DNA of 58,012 bases from Bradyrhizobium sp. AUGA SZCCT0283 (GCF_018130385.1 NZ_JAFCLU010000040.1:1-58012), one strand, 5' to 3'; positions 1 to 8,998 are shown, counted from the stretch's first letter. The notes: generated by a model from the sequence alone, not told the origin. Numbers and translations: made by a program.

Positions 1-73
1 CCAGCCAGCATGGTGAATCAGAAGCCCGCTGATTTGGGAATCCCAAATCGATTCAACCTAACCCCATCCCGCT

Positions 74-457
74 TTAGGCGGGCGACGATTCCGTGGCAAG
101 CGCTGCGAAAACGGTTTCCGGCGAATGGGCGATCACGGCGAGCAGCGCCCGCGCCGGCCCTCGGGGGACACGCTTGCCCTGCTCCCAGTTCCGGATGGTT
201 TCGACGGGCACGCCGAGCCGTGCCGCGAATTCGATCTGCGTTAGGCAGGCGCGACGGCGCAGGTCACGCACCGCCGGCAGCGTGCCGGCTTCGTCCGGCG
301 TGGCGTCAGGCATGACGGGCGAAGCTGAAGGCGTCGCAAGCGCGAGCCCGGGCATCGTCGGCGCGAGCGGGAACTCCTGCCCGTCCCGCAGTTCGACGAT
401 CCGTCCGTCCGCTTTCAGCCGCAAACGCTGCATGTTGACCCCGTGAGCCAACATCAT
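74..457 (-). CDS. XRE-family helix-turn-helix regulator
   Basis: Predicted DNA-binding protein of 127 residues. The C-terminal half (about residues 65-115) is a Cro/C1-type helix-turn-helix, with RRACLTQIEFAARLGVPV as the first helices and ETIRNWEQGKRVP as the recognition region. The first 60 residues form a Pro/Ala-rich lead that resembles nothing I know. This layout is seen in NadS/HigA-like antitoxins and small stand-alone regulators. No toxin-like partner lies beside it in the window, although the partner could lie left of base 1. A second in-frame ATG at 433 is an equally good start. It is followed by mgtE on the same strand, upstream of it in transcription. The fold is clear; the target is unknown. 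Confidence 0.75.
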   Translation of the reverse strand: MMLAHGVNMQRLRLKADGRIVELRDGQEFPLAPTMPGLALATPSASPVMPDATPDEAGTLPAVRDLRRRACLTQIEFAARLGVPVETIRNWEQGKRVPRGPARALLAVIAHSPETVFAALATESSPA

Positions 458-510
458 CGGCCAAGCACGTTAAGGCCCGATTAACGATAAAAGGGGCAGC
501 AAAGGCGCAG

Positions 511-1947
511 CTATTTCAGCCCGAACCACAGCGTGGCGATGCCGAGAAACGAGAAAAAGCCGACCACGTCGGTGATTGTCGTGACGAAGGTTCCCGACGC
601 CACCGCCGGATCGGCGCGCACCCGGTCCAGCACCATCGGGATCAGGATGCCGCCGAGCGCGCCGGCCACTAGGTTGCAGATGATGGCAAGGCCGATCACG
701 ACGCCCAGCCCCGGGATCTTGAACCACGCCACCGCGGCGACGCCCGTGATCACCGCAAAGGCGAGCCCGTTGACGAGGCCGACCATCGCCTCGCGCATGA
801 CGACGCGGAAAGCGTTGTTGGAACCGAGTTCGCGGGTGGCCAGCGCCCGCACCGCCACCGTCATGGTCTGGGTCGCGGCGTTGCCGCCCTGGCTCGCCAC
901 GATCGGCGCCAGCACCGCGAGCGCCACCATCTGTTCGAGTTGGCCCTCGAACAGGCCGAGCACGGAGGACGCCAGAAACGCGGTCGCCAGATTGACCAGG
1001 AGCCAGTTAAAGCGGGCGCGCGCGATGGTCCAGACATTGTCGGACAGTTCTTCGTCGCTGGTGACGCCGCCGAGTGCCTTCAGGTCCTCGTCGGCCTCTT
1101 CCTCGATGACGTCGACGACGTCGTCGATGGTGATGACGCCGACCAGCCGGTTGGTGGTGTCGACGACAGGGGCCGCGACCAGATTGTACTTGCCGAACAT
1201 CCGCGCGACCTCTTCCTGGTCGTCCAGCACCGAGACGCGGCGGCGGTCTTCTTCGATCAGGTCGGCGATCGGCACCGGCCGGCGCGCCCGCAGTAGCGTG
1301 TCCAGCGAGACGGCGCCCTGCCAGTGCTTTTCGGAATCCACCGCGTAGATCTCGTAAAACCGGTCCGGCAGATCGGGGGTGTCGCGCATGTAGTCGATCG
1401 CCTGACCTACGGTCCAGTCCGGCGGCACCGCGATGAACTCGGATTGCATCCGCCGGCCGGCGGAATTCTCCGGATAGAGCAGGCTGCGCTCCAGCGGCTC
1501 GCGCTCGGCCGGCGGCAGCTTTTCGAGGATCTCTTCCTGGTCCTCCTCATCGAGGCCCTGGAGCAATTCGACGGCGTCGTCGGATTCCAGTTCGCGCACG
1601 CCCTCCGCGACCGTCTCCGGTTCGAGTTCCTCGAGGATTTCCTCGCGGACGGAATCGTCGACCTCGTTCAGCGCGGAGAAATCGAAATCGGTGCCGGTCA
1701 GTTCAACCAGCGTGACGCGGTCCTCGGCTTCGAGGGCTGCGATCAAATCGCCGAGATCGGCCTCGTGAAGTTCCGCGACCACTTCGCACAACAGCGGCCG
1801 GTCGGCGGCGTGGATGGCGCGCGTGATCTCTTCGACAAATTCGTGGCGGAGCTGCCCCTCTTCATCCCGCATCAAAAGATGGTCGAGTACCGAACCCTGG
1901 GCGGACAGAGCTTCGGCGGCTTGGGCAACGTCGATATTCTCGGCCAT
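511..1947 (-). CDS. mgtE: Magnesium transporter MgtE
   Basis: Inner-membrane Mg2+ channel of 478 residues. The order is typical of the family: an acidic alpha-helical MgtE_N superhelix (about 40-150), a pair of CBS domains (about 155-285) that sense cytosolic Mg2+, then a five-helix membrane domain (about 305-478). The pore signature GGNAATQT is present near residue 370. The frame stays open upstream to 2013, but I prefer the ATG at 1947 because the protein then begins MAENIDVAQAAEAL as a soluble domain should, and the 22 residues upstream look like leader translation. It is divergent from the polysaccharide deacetylase to its right. I saw no Mg2+ riboswitch in the short upstream region. Confidence 0.93.
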   Translation of the reverse strand: MAENIDVAQAAEALSAQGSVLDHLLMRDEEGQLRHEFVEEITRAIHAADRPLLCEVVAELHEADLGDLIAALEAEDRVTLVELTGTDFDFSALNEVDDSVREEILEELEPETVAEGVRELESDDAVELLQGLDEEDQEEILEKLPPAEREPLERSLLYPENSAGRRMQSEFIAVPPDWTVGQAIDYMRDTPDLPDRFYEIYAVDSEKHWQGAVSLDTLLRARRPVPIADLIEEDRRRVSVLDDQEEVARMFGKYNLVAAPVVDTTNRLVGVITIDDVVDVIEEEADEDLKALGGVTSDEELSDNVWTIARARFNWLLVNLATAFLASSVLGLFEGQLEQMVALAVLAPIVASQGGNAATQTMTVAVRALATRELGSNNAFRVVMREAMVGLVNGLAFAVITGVAAVAWFKIPGLGVVIGLAIICNLVAGALGGILIPMVLDRVRADPAVASGTFVTTITDVVGFFSFLGIATLWFGLK

Positions 1948-2054
1948 GCCGCGCCTCGCCGGTTTGACAGAATGAGAGAACTCGTCTGAGCTATAGCTGC
2001 ACGCATTACCCAATCGGCTGCGCCATGCGCAATGCCAAATATCACCAAGGCCAA

Positions 2055-2849
2055 ATGACCCGAAATTTCAGCGCGGCGCTGTGCTCGGCGGTCGCGGCAT
2101 GGATGACCTTCGTTGCGGCGGCGCCGGCCGCCGAATGCAGCCGCAAGGACGCGCTCGGCACCTCACGCGTTCTCGCGGTGGACGCCGCTGCCACCCCGCG
2201 CGTCGGCCGCAAAAGCTTTCCACAGACGCTTCCGCTTGATGACCACGAGGTGGTGCTGACCTTCGACGACGGACCGTGGCCGGCGACGAACCAGAAGATA
2301 CTGGCGGCGCTGGCGCATGAATGCGTGCGCGCCACCTTCTTCCTGATCGGAAAGCCGGCCTCCGAACATCCCGAACTGGTGCGGAGAATAGCGGCGCAGG
2401 GCCATACCATCGCGCATCACACCTGGACCCACCGCAATCTGAAATACATGAAGCCGGAGGCGGCCGTCGGCGAGATCGACAAGGGCATCGCGGCGGTCGA
2501 AACGGCGCTGCACGGAAAGGCCACCACGACCCCGAGCACGCCGTTCTTTCGCTTTCCTTTTTTTGAAATGACGCCCGCGACGCTGGAAGCCTTGCAGAAG
2601 CGCGGCATCGCTGTGTTCGGCGCCGACCTCTGGGCCAGCGACTGGAATCCGATGACGCCGGCACAGCAGTTGAAACTGCTCACCGAGCGGCTGCAAATTG
2701 CGCGCAAGGGCATCATCCTGTTGCACGATCCCAAGGCGCAGACCGCTGCCATGCTGCCGGCCTTCCTGCGCTACCTCCGCGACAACCGATACCGCGTGGT
2801 CCATTTGGTGCCGGCAGGTGCCAAAACCGTGTCCGACAAGGCACATTAG
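2055..2849 (+). CDS. Secreted polysaccharide deacetylase (NodB domain)
   Basis: Carbohydrate esterase family 4 protein of about 264 residues. It has an N-terminal Sec-type signal (SAALCSAVAAWMTFVAAAPAA) and a NodB domain. The metal and base motif TFDDGP lies about 26 residues into the mature domain, and HHTWTH supplies the zinc-ligand histidines. The C-terminal ILLHD motif is also present. Such enzymes remove acetyl groups from N-acetylglucosamine in peptidoglycan or exported polysaccharide. The frame also has an ATG at 2025; the one at 2055 gives a better signal peptide, but neither has a strong ribosome-binding site. A paralogue follows at 2993, so the pair looks like a tandem duplication. 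The substrate cannot be told from sequence. Confidence 0.87.
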   Translation: MTRNFSAALCSAVAAWMTFVAAAPAAECSRKDALGTSRVLAVDAAATPRVGRKSFPQTLPLDDHEVVLTFDDGPWPATNQKILAALAHECVRATFFLIGKPASEHPELVRRIAAQGHTIAHHTWTHRNLKYMKPEAAVGEIDKGIAAVETALHGKATTTPSTPFFRFPFFEMTPATLEALQKRGIAVFGADLWASDWNPMTPAQQLKLLTERLQIARKGIILLHDPKAQTAAMLPAFLRYLRDNRYRVVHLVPAGAKTVSDKAH

Positions 2850-2992
2850 ATCACGATCTGTTTGATTGGCGCCGTTCTCCTGCCCGGATCAGGCGCCAAA
2901 GCCAAATTAGGTGTAGAATTCAGATGATTAAGGCGGCATTCATGGCGCCAGATGTAAGCCGTTGCGTGCTCTTGGAATGAAGCCGGGGTTCT

Positions 2993-4333
2993 ATGATCGC
3001 TAGCGTATTTGGGGGGCTTCGGCGGCGGCCTTGGACCGTCTTGTGCGTGGGCCTGCTGACCTCTGTCACTGCGCAGACTGCGTTGGCCGCCGATTGCCCA
3101 GGCCATCCCGACGCCATCGGAACGTCGCGCACCATCGTGGTCGACCCGCGCGCCCATCCCATCATCGGCACCATGCAATATGGCAAGACGCTGCCGCTCG
3201 AAGACCATGAGGTGGTGCTGACCTTTGATGACGGTCCGCTGCCGAAATACAGCAACGAGATCCTCGACATTCTCGCCGCGCATTGCGCCAAGGCAACCTT
3301 CTTCCTGGTCGGACGCCAGGCCAACGCCAATCCGGAAGGCGTGCGCAAGGTGCGCGATGCCGGCCACACGGTGGCCACCCACAGCCAGAACCATCCGGTC
3401 GGCATGGATCGCCTGCCGCTCGACCGCTCCAGGCTGGAGATCGAGCAGGGTATCGCGTCGGTGACTGCGGCGCTGGGCGACGGCACCGCGCCCGCGCCGT
3501 TCCTCCGCATTCCCGGCCTGCGCACCAACGACGGTATCGAGGCATTTGCCGCCTCCAAAGGACTTCAGGTCTGGAGCGCCGATTTTCCCGCCGACGACTG
3601 GCGCAACGTGTCCGCCGCGCGCGTCTATGAGCTCGCGATCCAGCGGCTGGAGGCCAAGGGAAAAGGCATCCTGCTGCTGCACGACATTCAGCCGCGCACG
3701 GTTGCGGCACTGCCGAGGATCCTGCGCGAACTGAAGACGCGCGGCTATCGCATCGTCCATGTCGTGCCGGCGACGCCTGATCGGCCGGCAACGCCGACCG
3801 AGCCACAGCAATGGCAGTTGCATCCGCCGTCGGAGATGGTGGCGGTTTCGCGCTGGCCGAAGGTCCCGAAATTCGCTTCTGCCGGCCCTGCGGCACTCCC
3901 CGTCCCGGCGTTGTCCGATCTCGATTGGCGCACGACCGATCTTGGCGTCCGCACCGCGCGGCGTGGACGCGGCGTTCCCCTGCCACCGGCGGCGCGGTGG
4001 CCGCGGCAAACGACGTTGCCGCCAGCCGGCGCGGTGGCCGCGCTGCCGGTTCCGGCGGCGAGCCTTTTCAAAATCCCGGAATCAGCGCGCATGACCCTGC
4101 TGGCTGCGTCCGCGCGCCGGACGGCAACGACTGCGCAGGCGCGTTCAACGGAAGTCTCCTCCGCAAAGCTTGCCGGCAAATCTCGCCGCCACGGCCGCGA
4201 GGCGGCGGCCCAGCCGCCGGCGCGGCCGCCGGACAGACTGCGCAGGCGCCGCAAAGCGCTGGCGGGACCGTCGCCCCCCAGCCTGCGGCGCAAGCCAAAC
4301 GGAATGGGCGATCGGTTCGGGTCGCCGGTCTGA
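2993..4333 (+). CDS. Secreted polysaccharide deacetylase with long basic tail
   Basis: A second CE4/NodB-domain deacetylase, paralogous to its left neighbour. A signal peptide ends near residue 32 (TALAADCPG). TFDDGP lies at 77-82, the zinc motif HSQNH at 130-134, and ILLLHDIQ closes the catalytic domain near residue 230. After residue 260 comes a tail of about 185 residues rich in Pro, Ala and Arg. Its first part contains conserved-looking segments (WPKVPKF, LPVPAASLFKIPE), whereas the last 80 residues are very basic and of low complexity. A late frameshift that extended the tail is possible. The catalytic domain is secure; the exact C-terminus is not. Confidence 0.85.
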   Translation: MIASVFGGLRRRPWTVLCVGLLTSVTAQTALAADCPGHPDAIGTSRTIVVDPRAHPIIGTMQYGKTLPLEDHEVVLTFDDGPLPKYSNEILDILAAHCAKATFFLVGRQANANPEGVRKVRDAGHTVATHSQNHPVGMDRLPLDRSRLEIEQGIASVTAALGDGTAPAPFLRIPGLRTNDGIEAFAASKGLQVWSADFPADDWRNVSAARVYELAIQRLEAKGKGILLLHDIQPRTVAALPRILRELKTRGYRIVHVVPATPDRPATPTEPQQWQLHPPSEMVAVSRWPKVPKFASAGPAALPVPALSDLDWRTTDLGVRTARRGRGVPLPPAARWPRQTTLPPAGAVAALPVPAASLFKIPESARMTLLAASARRTATTAQARSTEVSSAKLAGKSRRHGREAAAQPPARPPDRLRRRRKALAGPSPPSLRRKPNGMGDRFGSPV

Positions 4334-4442
4334 AGAAGCGCTGATCGGCCGGTTCTGATCGAATGGATCAGGACCGCCGCCTAATTATTTGTTTTGATGG
4401 CTTTTCCTGATCCCAAGGCCTCTCCGCGATCGGCACAAAGGC

Positions 4443-4817
4443 TCAGTTCGTCACGATCTTGGCGATGCAGAGCAGGATGACGATGGCGAGGAACAGCAGG
4501 TCGATATAGGCCTTGATCTCGCCGGCATGGCGCAGCGCGCCGACCTCGGTGATAACCTGCTTGCGCGTCGACGTCGAATTCGGCCCCTCGCCCAGCGCCG
4601 CCACCAGGCGGCGTGCCTCCAGCTCCAGCCGTTCGATGCGCTGGAAGAAGTGAAACGACCGCAGCGCGGATGCCGCATGCATGCCGGCATAGACCAGCAC
4701 GAGAATCGCGACCACCACGCGGTGCTGGTACTTTTCGAGGAAATTCAGCGCGAAATAGACCAGGGCCAGGAACACGAAGTTGGAGAGGAATCGATAGGCG
4801 TAGCTCAGAAACAGCAT
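4443..4817 (-). CDS. Small integral membrane protein, unknown function
   Basis: A 124-residue protein with three predicted membrane segments: FLSNFVFLALVYFALNFL (about 10-27), VVVAILVLVYAGMHAASAL (about 34-52) and a C-terminal helix IDLLFLAIVILLCIAKIV (about 104-121). A charged cytosolic stretch between helices two and three (RIERLELEARRLVAAL) may form a short amphipathic or coiled region. I do not recognise a named family. It stands alone, convergent with the deacetylase. Its uninterrupted hydrophobic pattern and GC-rich codons support a real gene. Inner-membrane location is inferred from the segments only. Confidence 0.65.
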   Translation of the reverse strand: MLFLSYAYRFLSNFVFLALVYFALNFLEKYQHRVVVAILVLVYAGMHAASALRSFHFFQRIERLELEARRLVAALGEGPNSTSTRKQVITEVGALRHAGEIKAYIDLLFLAIVILLCIAKIVTN

Positions 4818-5301
4818 GAAGATGCTCCGGGTGGTCTTGGTAGCGTCGAACTTCCTGGAAGCGCCGAACGCGGCGGAGCCGGCCGGAATCGGCAGCCGGC
4901 CGGCGCGTTCAGTTTACGCGAACGGTACGGCTATAGGGACATCAGCCCGCATGCCGCGCCAAACGATTCGCGCGCCGTGGCATTGCGGACACGCGAATAC
5001 CGATTGTGTCAGGCCCAAACTGCAACATCGTGGTGCGCCCGGAGGACGTCGGATCACCCAATTATACGAAGCTGTTACAAACGGGAGCAGACCTGCCTGA
5101 TCAGCCGCTGCGGCTGCCACAGCGCGGCTGTGAAGCTATTCTGACTGTCGGATACCGCAAAGAGGACCCGCCATTTGCGGCGGGTGCGAGTCTAGGGAGA
5201 AGACTACAAACTAAGCTGATTCGCGGCACCAGCGTGTACCGCAATTCACACACGCTATTCGAAAAACAGACCTGACCGACGCTCCGGATATCTCACGGCG
5301 G
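4818..5301. other. Intergenic stretch without a supported gene
   Basis: About 480 bases between two leftward genes. Short frames exist on both strands, but none has a recognisable product, good start or protein-like composition. I see no tRNA, repeat or strong terminator. Confidence 0.5.
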
Positions 5302-5727
5302 CTACACTTTGCCTTCGATCATCTTGAGTTTGACGGTCTCGCAGGTCTTCCGAACGTGCTCGGTAAAGATCGCGCATTCTTCGATGCGCTTGAAGATCTT
5401 CTTGGCTTCCTCACGATACGAGGCTGCGGTATCGCGCATGAAGGCAATGGCATTATGCACTTCGGCGGTCATCGCCTCGCATTTTTTCGCCGCGCTGATC
5501 AGCTCTGCTCCCATCGCTTCGATTTCCCTGGCGGCGGCTTCATAGTCGCGCACCACGGCCTCGGCCGTGAGCGCGCCGACGCGGGTCACGCCCTCTTCAT
5601 GCTCGACGTAGTCCGGCATCGGCCCCGATGGCGCCGCCCTGATCGCGGGAAGACCCCCTACGACATCTTCTTCCAGCTTGGCTAAATCCAGCGGCGCAGT
5701 TCTGTGAAGTCGTTCGATACTCGCCAT
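5302..5727 (-). CDS. Conserved hypothetical helical protein
   Basis: A 141-residue soluble protein with no signal peptide or membrane segment. The middle and end are strongly helical and heptad-like (about 60-135: VVRDYEAAAREIEAMGAEL, AEVHNAIAFMRDTAASYREE, EEAKKIFKRIEECAIF), which suggests a coiled coil. The frame is open to 5898, but the upstream part is Cys/Ser-rich and unlike protein. The ATG at 5727 begins MASIERLHRTAPLDLA and is the better start. I recall similar small proteins from rhizobial genomes but know of no function. The gene is solitary. Confidence 0.6.
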   Translation of the reverse strand: MASIERLHRTAPLDLAKLEEDVVGGLPAIRAAPSGPMPDYVEHEEGVTRVGALTAEAVVRDYEAAAREIEAMGAELISAAKKCEAMTAEVHNAIAFMRDTAASYREEAKKIFKRIEECAIFTEHVRKTCETVKLKMIEGKV

Positions 5728-6042
5728 AGGCCATTCTCCATCACTCGATGAACAACCCCCAGCACGCAAGCATAGCGACCGATTCGTGGCGGAATCCTGC
5801 AGCGAAGGAAGCAACGAGAAGGCGGATGTGTGAATGCAGGCGCCGTGGGATGGCGCCGAGGCGCTTCCATTCACTCGAAGCCGCACCGGCCAACGCATTA
5901 ACCATGCCGGCGCATCAGGCAGCGCGTGGCCTACGGTTAAGGCGCATTTAACAGTTTTGCATCATTGATTGACGATCCAGCGCAACATCCTTCAAGCCGC
6001 AAGAATTGCGGGCCGCACTCAACCTCTCTTTAGGAGGATCGA
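5728..6042. other. Intergenic stretch upstream of a lipoprotein gene
   Basis: About 315 bases between divergent genes, so promoters for both should lie here. The right end carries the ribosome-binding site TAGGAGGATC at 6031-6040. I see no other clear motif. Confidence 0.4.
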
Positions 6043-6855
6043 TTGAGGACGCTTCTTATTTGCGCGCTGGCTACGACCCTGGTCGGTTGCAGTAGCCAAC
6101 AATCGGCACAGCCATCATGCGTTGGCCTGAACCCGCTCGCCTGCCTGACTGCGGTTCATGTGCCGATTGAACCTGAATCACATGCCAGCGATTCCGCCGC
6201 AGCGGAACCAGTGTCCCTCGTCGCCTGGCGCGGCGACAGGCCACCCCGATCTCACGCACACCACGCCGTCCGTCGAATACCCAAGCCGATCAAGGTCGCA
6301 GCGAAAGCCGCACCTGCCATTCCCATACCGCTTCCTTCTCCGCAACCGAACCAGCAGACGACGGGCAATGCCGTTGCCTCCGAAGCTGCGCGCGCTTCCG
6401 AAGCCGCTCTCGCCAGCGTTACCGGTCCCAGTTCAACGGCCGACGTTCCGCAGACCCGAACGACACAGGAGCAGGTGGCGGCCGCCTCCGCGGTCGCGGA
6501 ACGAATGTCGGTCCCGACGCTGGATGCGTCGCTGGACGCGCTCGTGGCCGTTCTCGTGGCGGCTCCCGACGTCAAGTCGGTCTCCGACCTGGCCGGTAAG
6601 ACAATTGCGATCGACGATAGATATTCCGAGTCATCGATCAGCCGCGTCAGGACTGCGATGGCGGCGGCGGGCGCGCCCGAAGTCCAACTGAACAAAGGTC
6701 AAACCACTGCGATCAATCGGCTGGTCAACAAAGACGTTCCGGCCGCGGTCGTCGGGTTAGTCTCTGCCAGCGCCGCGGACAGCTTTCCTGAGCTTGCGCG
6801 ATTGAGGATCTTTCGAGTACCGCTCTCACCTCGTTCCTCGAACAAGCAGCCGTAA
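6043..6855 (+). CDS. Lipoprotein with a solute-binding-like C-terminal domain
   Basis: A 270-residue exported protein. Translation starts at TTG, which is placed by the near-perfect ribosome-binding site TAGGAGG a few bases upstream. The N-terminus MRTLLICALATTLVGCSS is a lipoprotein signal with Cys16 as the lipidated residue. Residues 30-160 are Pro/Ala-rich and probably disordered. The last 110 residues (for example DLAGKTIAIDDRYSESSI, then a helix and AAVVGLVSASAADSFPE) resemble one lobe of the periplasmic solute-binding fold of TAXI/NMT1 proteins. There is no transporter gene beside it, so it may be a sensor or scaffold rather than a transport component. The fold assignment is tentative. 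Confidence 0.65.
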   Translation: MRTLLICALATTLVGCSSQQSAQPSCVGLNPLACLTAVHVPIEPESHASDSAAAEPVSLVAWRGDRPPRSHAHHAVRRIPKPIKVAAKAAPAIPIPLPSPQPNQQTTGNAVASEAARASEAALASVTGPSSTADVPQTRTTQEQVAAASAVAERMSVPTLDASLDALVAVLVAAPDVKSVSDLAGKTIAIDDRYSESSISRVRTAMAAAGAPEVQLNKGQTTAINRLVNKDVPAAVVGLVSASAADSFPELARLRIFRVPLSPRSSNKQP

Positions 6856-6897
6856 TCGGTGCCGGAGTCGCGGGCTTCATGGCAAGCGATCGAGGAC

Positions 6898-6919
6898 CGA
6901 AATGGAAAAATCCATTTCG
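6898..6919. terminator. Hairpin downstream of the lipoprotein gene
   Basis: A perfect nine-base-pair stem (CGAAATGGA / TCCATTTCG) with an AAAA loop lies about 40 bases after the lipoprotein stop codon. It is not followed by a T-run, so factor-independent termination is uncertain. Confidence 0.35.
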
Positions 6920-6983
6920 CCCCAATGACAGGTTGGGGGCCGCAGAGCCAAAAACCCAACAAAACCAGGCTGATTTATCGAGG

Positions 6984-7019
6984 TGGTGCGCTCGGAGGGA
7001 CTCGAACCCCCACGCCTCG
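6984..7019 (-). repeat. tRNA 3'-end fragment, att-like copy 1
   Basis: Read on the minus strand this is the 3' end of a tRNA: a T-arm with the loop TTCGAGT inside a G-rich/CCCTC stem, then acceptor strand CGAGCGC and ACCA. No matching 5' half (acceptor strand GCGCTCG, D-arm, anticodon arm) follows within 100 bases, so this is a fragment, not a gene. The acceptor and T-arm sequence is compatible with a leucine-type tRNA. The 16-base core TGGTGCGCTCGGAGGG recurs in the same orientation at 8785, 17762 and 46663. Such fragments are what site-specific integration into a tRNA gene leaves behind. Confidence 0.6.
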
Positions 7020-7142
7020 ATTGCGTGCAGCGTGGGTCCGAGCCGGATGATTGGAAGCCCATGAACACCATCGGCAAGGAGTGCACGAAATTCGATTTGC
7101 GATTCCGTGGAGTTGTTAGAATGCATGGCGTAGAGTGAAGCC

Positions 7143-8456
7143 ATGAAGCAACCAATTCGTGAGGCGATCCGAAAGGCCCTCGGCGCACTGTTCGCAGAGC
7201 TTCAACAAACACCCGTTCCGCAAGAAGGACACTGGGTCTATCAGCGCAATCAAACCGGGGGGTGGCAGGGCTCCTTCGTTGAAAGGCCCGGCACGTATAG
7301 CCTCATCACACCACATGAGAAACTCATCGAGCAGCTCTCGAATGAATTCTCACCGCTTCTGAGGGCGGATTATCCCGAATACATGACGAAGCTGGTCGGA
7401 TTGCCTGGCGCTGGCGGTGGCAAATTCCAGCCGCGCATGATTCTCGGGGCCCTCGCACACGAGAGCTTAAAGCGGTTCGGTGGGTGGAATCTCAGCACCG
7501 AGCAAATGGACAACTTGCTGGATGAGACAGCCAGCTTCTTCGATCGTCCAACCGTGCGTGTCCGACTGCTAGCCCCTGTCCTAAACGTGCACGGATCGAC
7601 AGAGGTGCCAACTGTTGCGTTCGGCGGCGGCGTTATCATGCGACCAATTACCGACGAGGAAGTTACACGCTTCTATGGCGGCAACCCGATTTTTCAATCT
7701 AGCGGACGCATGTTCGCTTTTCCGGATTTTGTGTTTGTGCACGAGCTTGAGGTGCCAGAGGTTTTCTGGACTCCCTTCACACCAGTTCAGGAACCGTTCT
7801 GGAAGCAAACACAGGAGGCGCTTGATCGGGGTATCCTCGCGCTATCGTCTTTCAAAGAGGGAGGTGCTGTAGGATACGATGGCGTGCATATCACGCTCGC
7901 TGAGCTCGCCTTTGGCTTTGGACTTGGTGGTCAGCACTACTGGGGTGGCGACCATGTCCCCGTTGGTCACTACGAGCTGACCGCAGATGAAGCGCCTCAG
8001 CTCGAGGCTTACGCAAAGCTGTTTGAAGAGATTCATCCAACGTTGGAAATGGCTTGTCAGCGTCTTGTCGATTCTGGTCGGCGGACTAAACCCCGCGACA
8101 GTATCGTGGACTCTATCATAGGCCTTGAAAGCATCTTGCTAGTCGAAGTCGGTGAAAGGCAGCGGGGAGAAACGCGATTTCGCTTTTCTCTGAACTATGC
8201 CTCACTTTTCCCCGCTAGCGAGCGGAAAAGCGCATTCTATCGAGCGCGTGACTTATATGATCTTCGGAGCAAAATCGCTCATGGCGGCGAACCGAGAGGC
8301 AAAGAAAAGATCGACGGGAAAGAGATGGCCCTTCATGAGATCGCGCCTCTGGCCAGAACAGTTTTGCGAGAGACCGTTTTGAAATTCCTGCCCAAGTCAA
8401 TAAGACCTGACTTCTTAGCCGAAAACTATTGGCTATCCAAAGTGCTTAGTCTGTGA
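7143..8456 (+). CDS. HEPN-domain protein, possible defence RNase
   Basis: A 437-residue protein of unknown family. The C-terminal 110 residues are helical and contain LRSKIAHGG (Arg375, His380), which fits the R-x4-6-H motif of HEPN ribonuclease domains of the Apea-like type. The preceding helix IVDSIIGLESILL also fits that fold. The N-terminal 300 residues match nothing I know; they contain conserved-looking aromatic patches (FAFPDFVFVHELEVPEVFW, LGGQHYWGGDHVPVGHY). Base composition is visibly more A+T-rich than in neighbouring genes, and the gene lies between two copies of the tRNA-like repeat (6984 and 8785). Both suggest acquisition. An RNA-cleaving defence or toxin role is inference only. 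Confidence 0.65.
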   Translation: MKQPIREAIRKALGALFAELQQTPVPQEGHWVYQRNQTGGWQGSFVERPGTYSLITPHEKLIEQLSNEFSPLLRADYPEYMTKLVGLPGAGGGKFQPRMILGALAHESLKRFGGWNLSTEQMDNLLDETASFFDRPTVRVRLLAPVLNVHGSTEVPTVAFGGGVIMRPITDEEVTRFYGGNPIFQSSGRMFAFPDFVFVHELEVPEVFWTPFTPVQEPFWKQTQEALDRGILALSSFKEGGAVGYDGVHITLAELAFGFGLGGQHYWGGDHVPVGHYELTADEAPQLEAYAKLFEEIHPTLEMACQRLVDSGRRTKPRDSIVDSIIGLESILLVEVGERQRGETRFRFSLNYASLFPASERKSAFYRARDLYDLRSKIAHGGEPRGKEKIDGKEMALHEIAPLARTVLRETVLKFLPKSIRPDFLAENYWLSKVLSL

Positions 8457-8784
8457 TCCCTGTCTTGGATGGCACATCACACGACACGTTCGGCGGTTTA
8501 GCTTCAATGCGGCACGAGCGTTATACACATATCCGAGCTGCCGATTGGTGCTCTTAGCTCGCAAGGCGTTGTTGCTGAAGCTGCCCCCGCATGACATCGC
8601 GCAAGCGAATCGACAGAACCTCGGATGGACAAGATCGTCGCGTTCGATCAGCCGCTGTCACTCGATGATTTCTGCGACTGCGGGAGGCGAACGGCGGTAG
8701 AATGCCAGGCGGGAACGGAGCGGTAACGTAGCCAGGCAATTTCTGCAAAAAAGTGCAGTGATTTCAACGCTAAACGTGGATTTG

Positions 8785-8840
8785 TGGTGCGCTCGGAGGG
8801 CGGTCGCATTTGGCGCAATTTCAATAACTTATCCGATCTC
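8785..8840. repeat. att-like repeat, copy 2
   Basis: The core TGGTGCGCTCGGAGGG at 8785-8800 is followed by CGGTCGCATTTG, then a diverged AATTTCAATAACTT segment. The same order occurs in the copies at 17762 and 46663. It is in direct orientation to the tRNA fragment at 6984, 1.8 kb away, and so brackets the HEPN-like gene. Confidence 0.6.
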
Positions 8841-8970
8841 AGCAATCGGTAAGGTGCCTTTCAAGCCTGTGGGGTGCGTTTCAATTCGATGGTGATCAAG
8901 CCGCCCCGAGTGCCAGGGTTATTGTGACAAGGCCGCATGGAAGGGCTTCTGTGACATCTTTGGATGGCGG

Positions 8971-8998
8971 GAAGTGCCGTTCATGTGAGCGGCACTTC
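8971..8998. terminator. Inverted repeat downstream of broken modD
   Basis: A nine-base-pair stem GAAGTGCCG / CGGCACTTC with a 10-base loop lies about 60 bases beyond the 3' end of the leftward modD remnant. No T-run follows on either strand, so it may be an old terminator or just a palindrome. Confidence 0.3.

Noticed and set aside
533..1348. Long open frame opposite mgtE
   Set aside because: A codon-bias shadow of mgtE: Ser/Thr/Arg-rich, no domain, no start signal.
2846..4009. 387-residue frame antisense to the second deacetylase
   Set aside because: Its composition is that of a reverse-strand shadow (Arg/His-rich), and the opposite strand encodes a clear catalytic domain.
6984..7070. A complete tRNA gene on the minus strand
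   Set aside because: Only the T-arm and acceptor 3' strand are present; no matching 5' acceptor strand, D-arm or anticodon arm lies within 100 bases.
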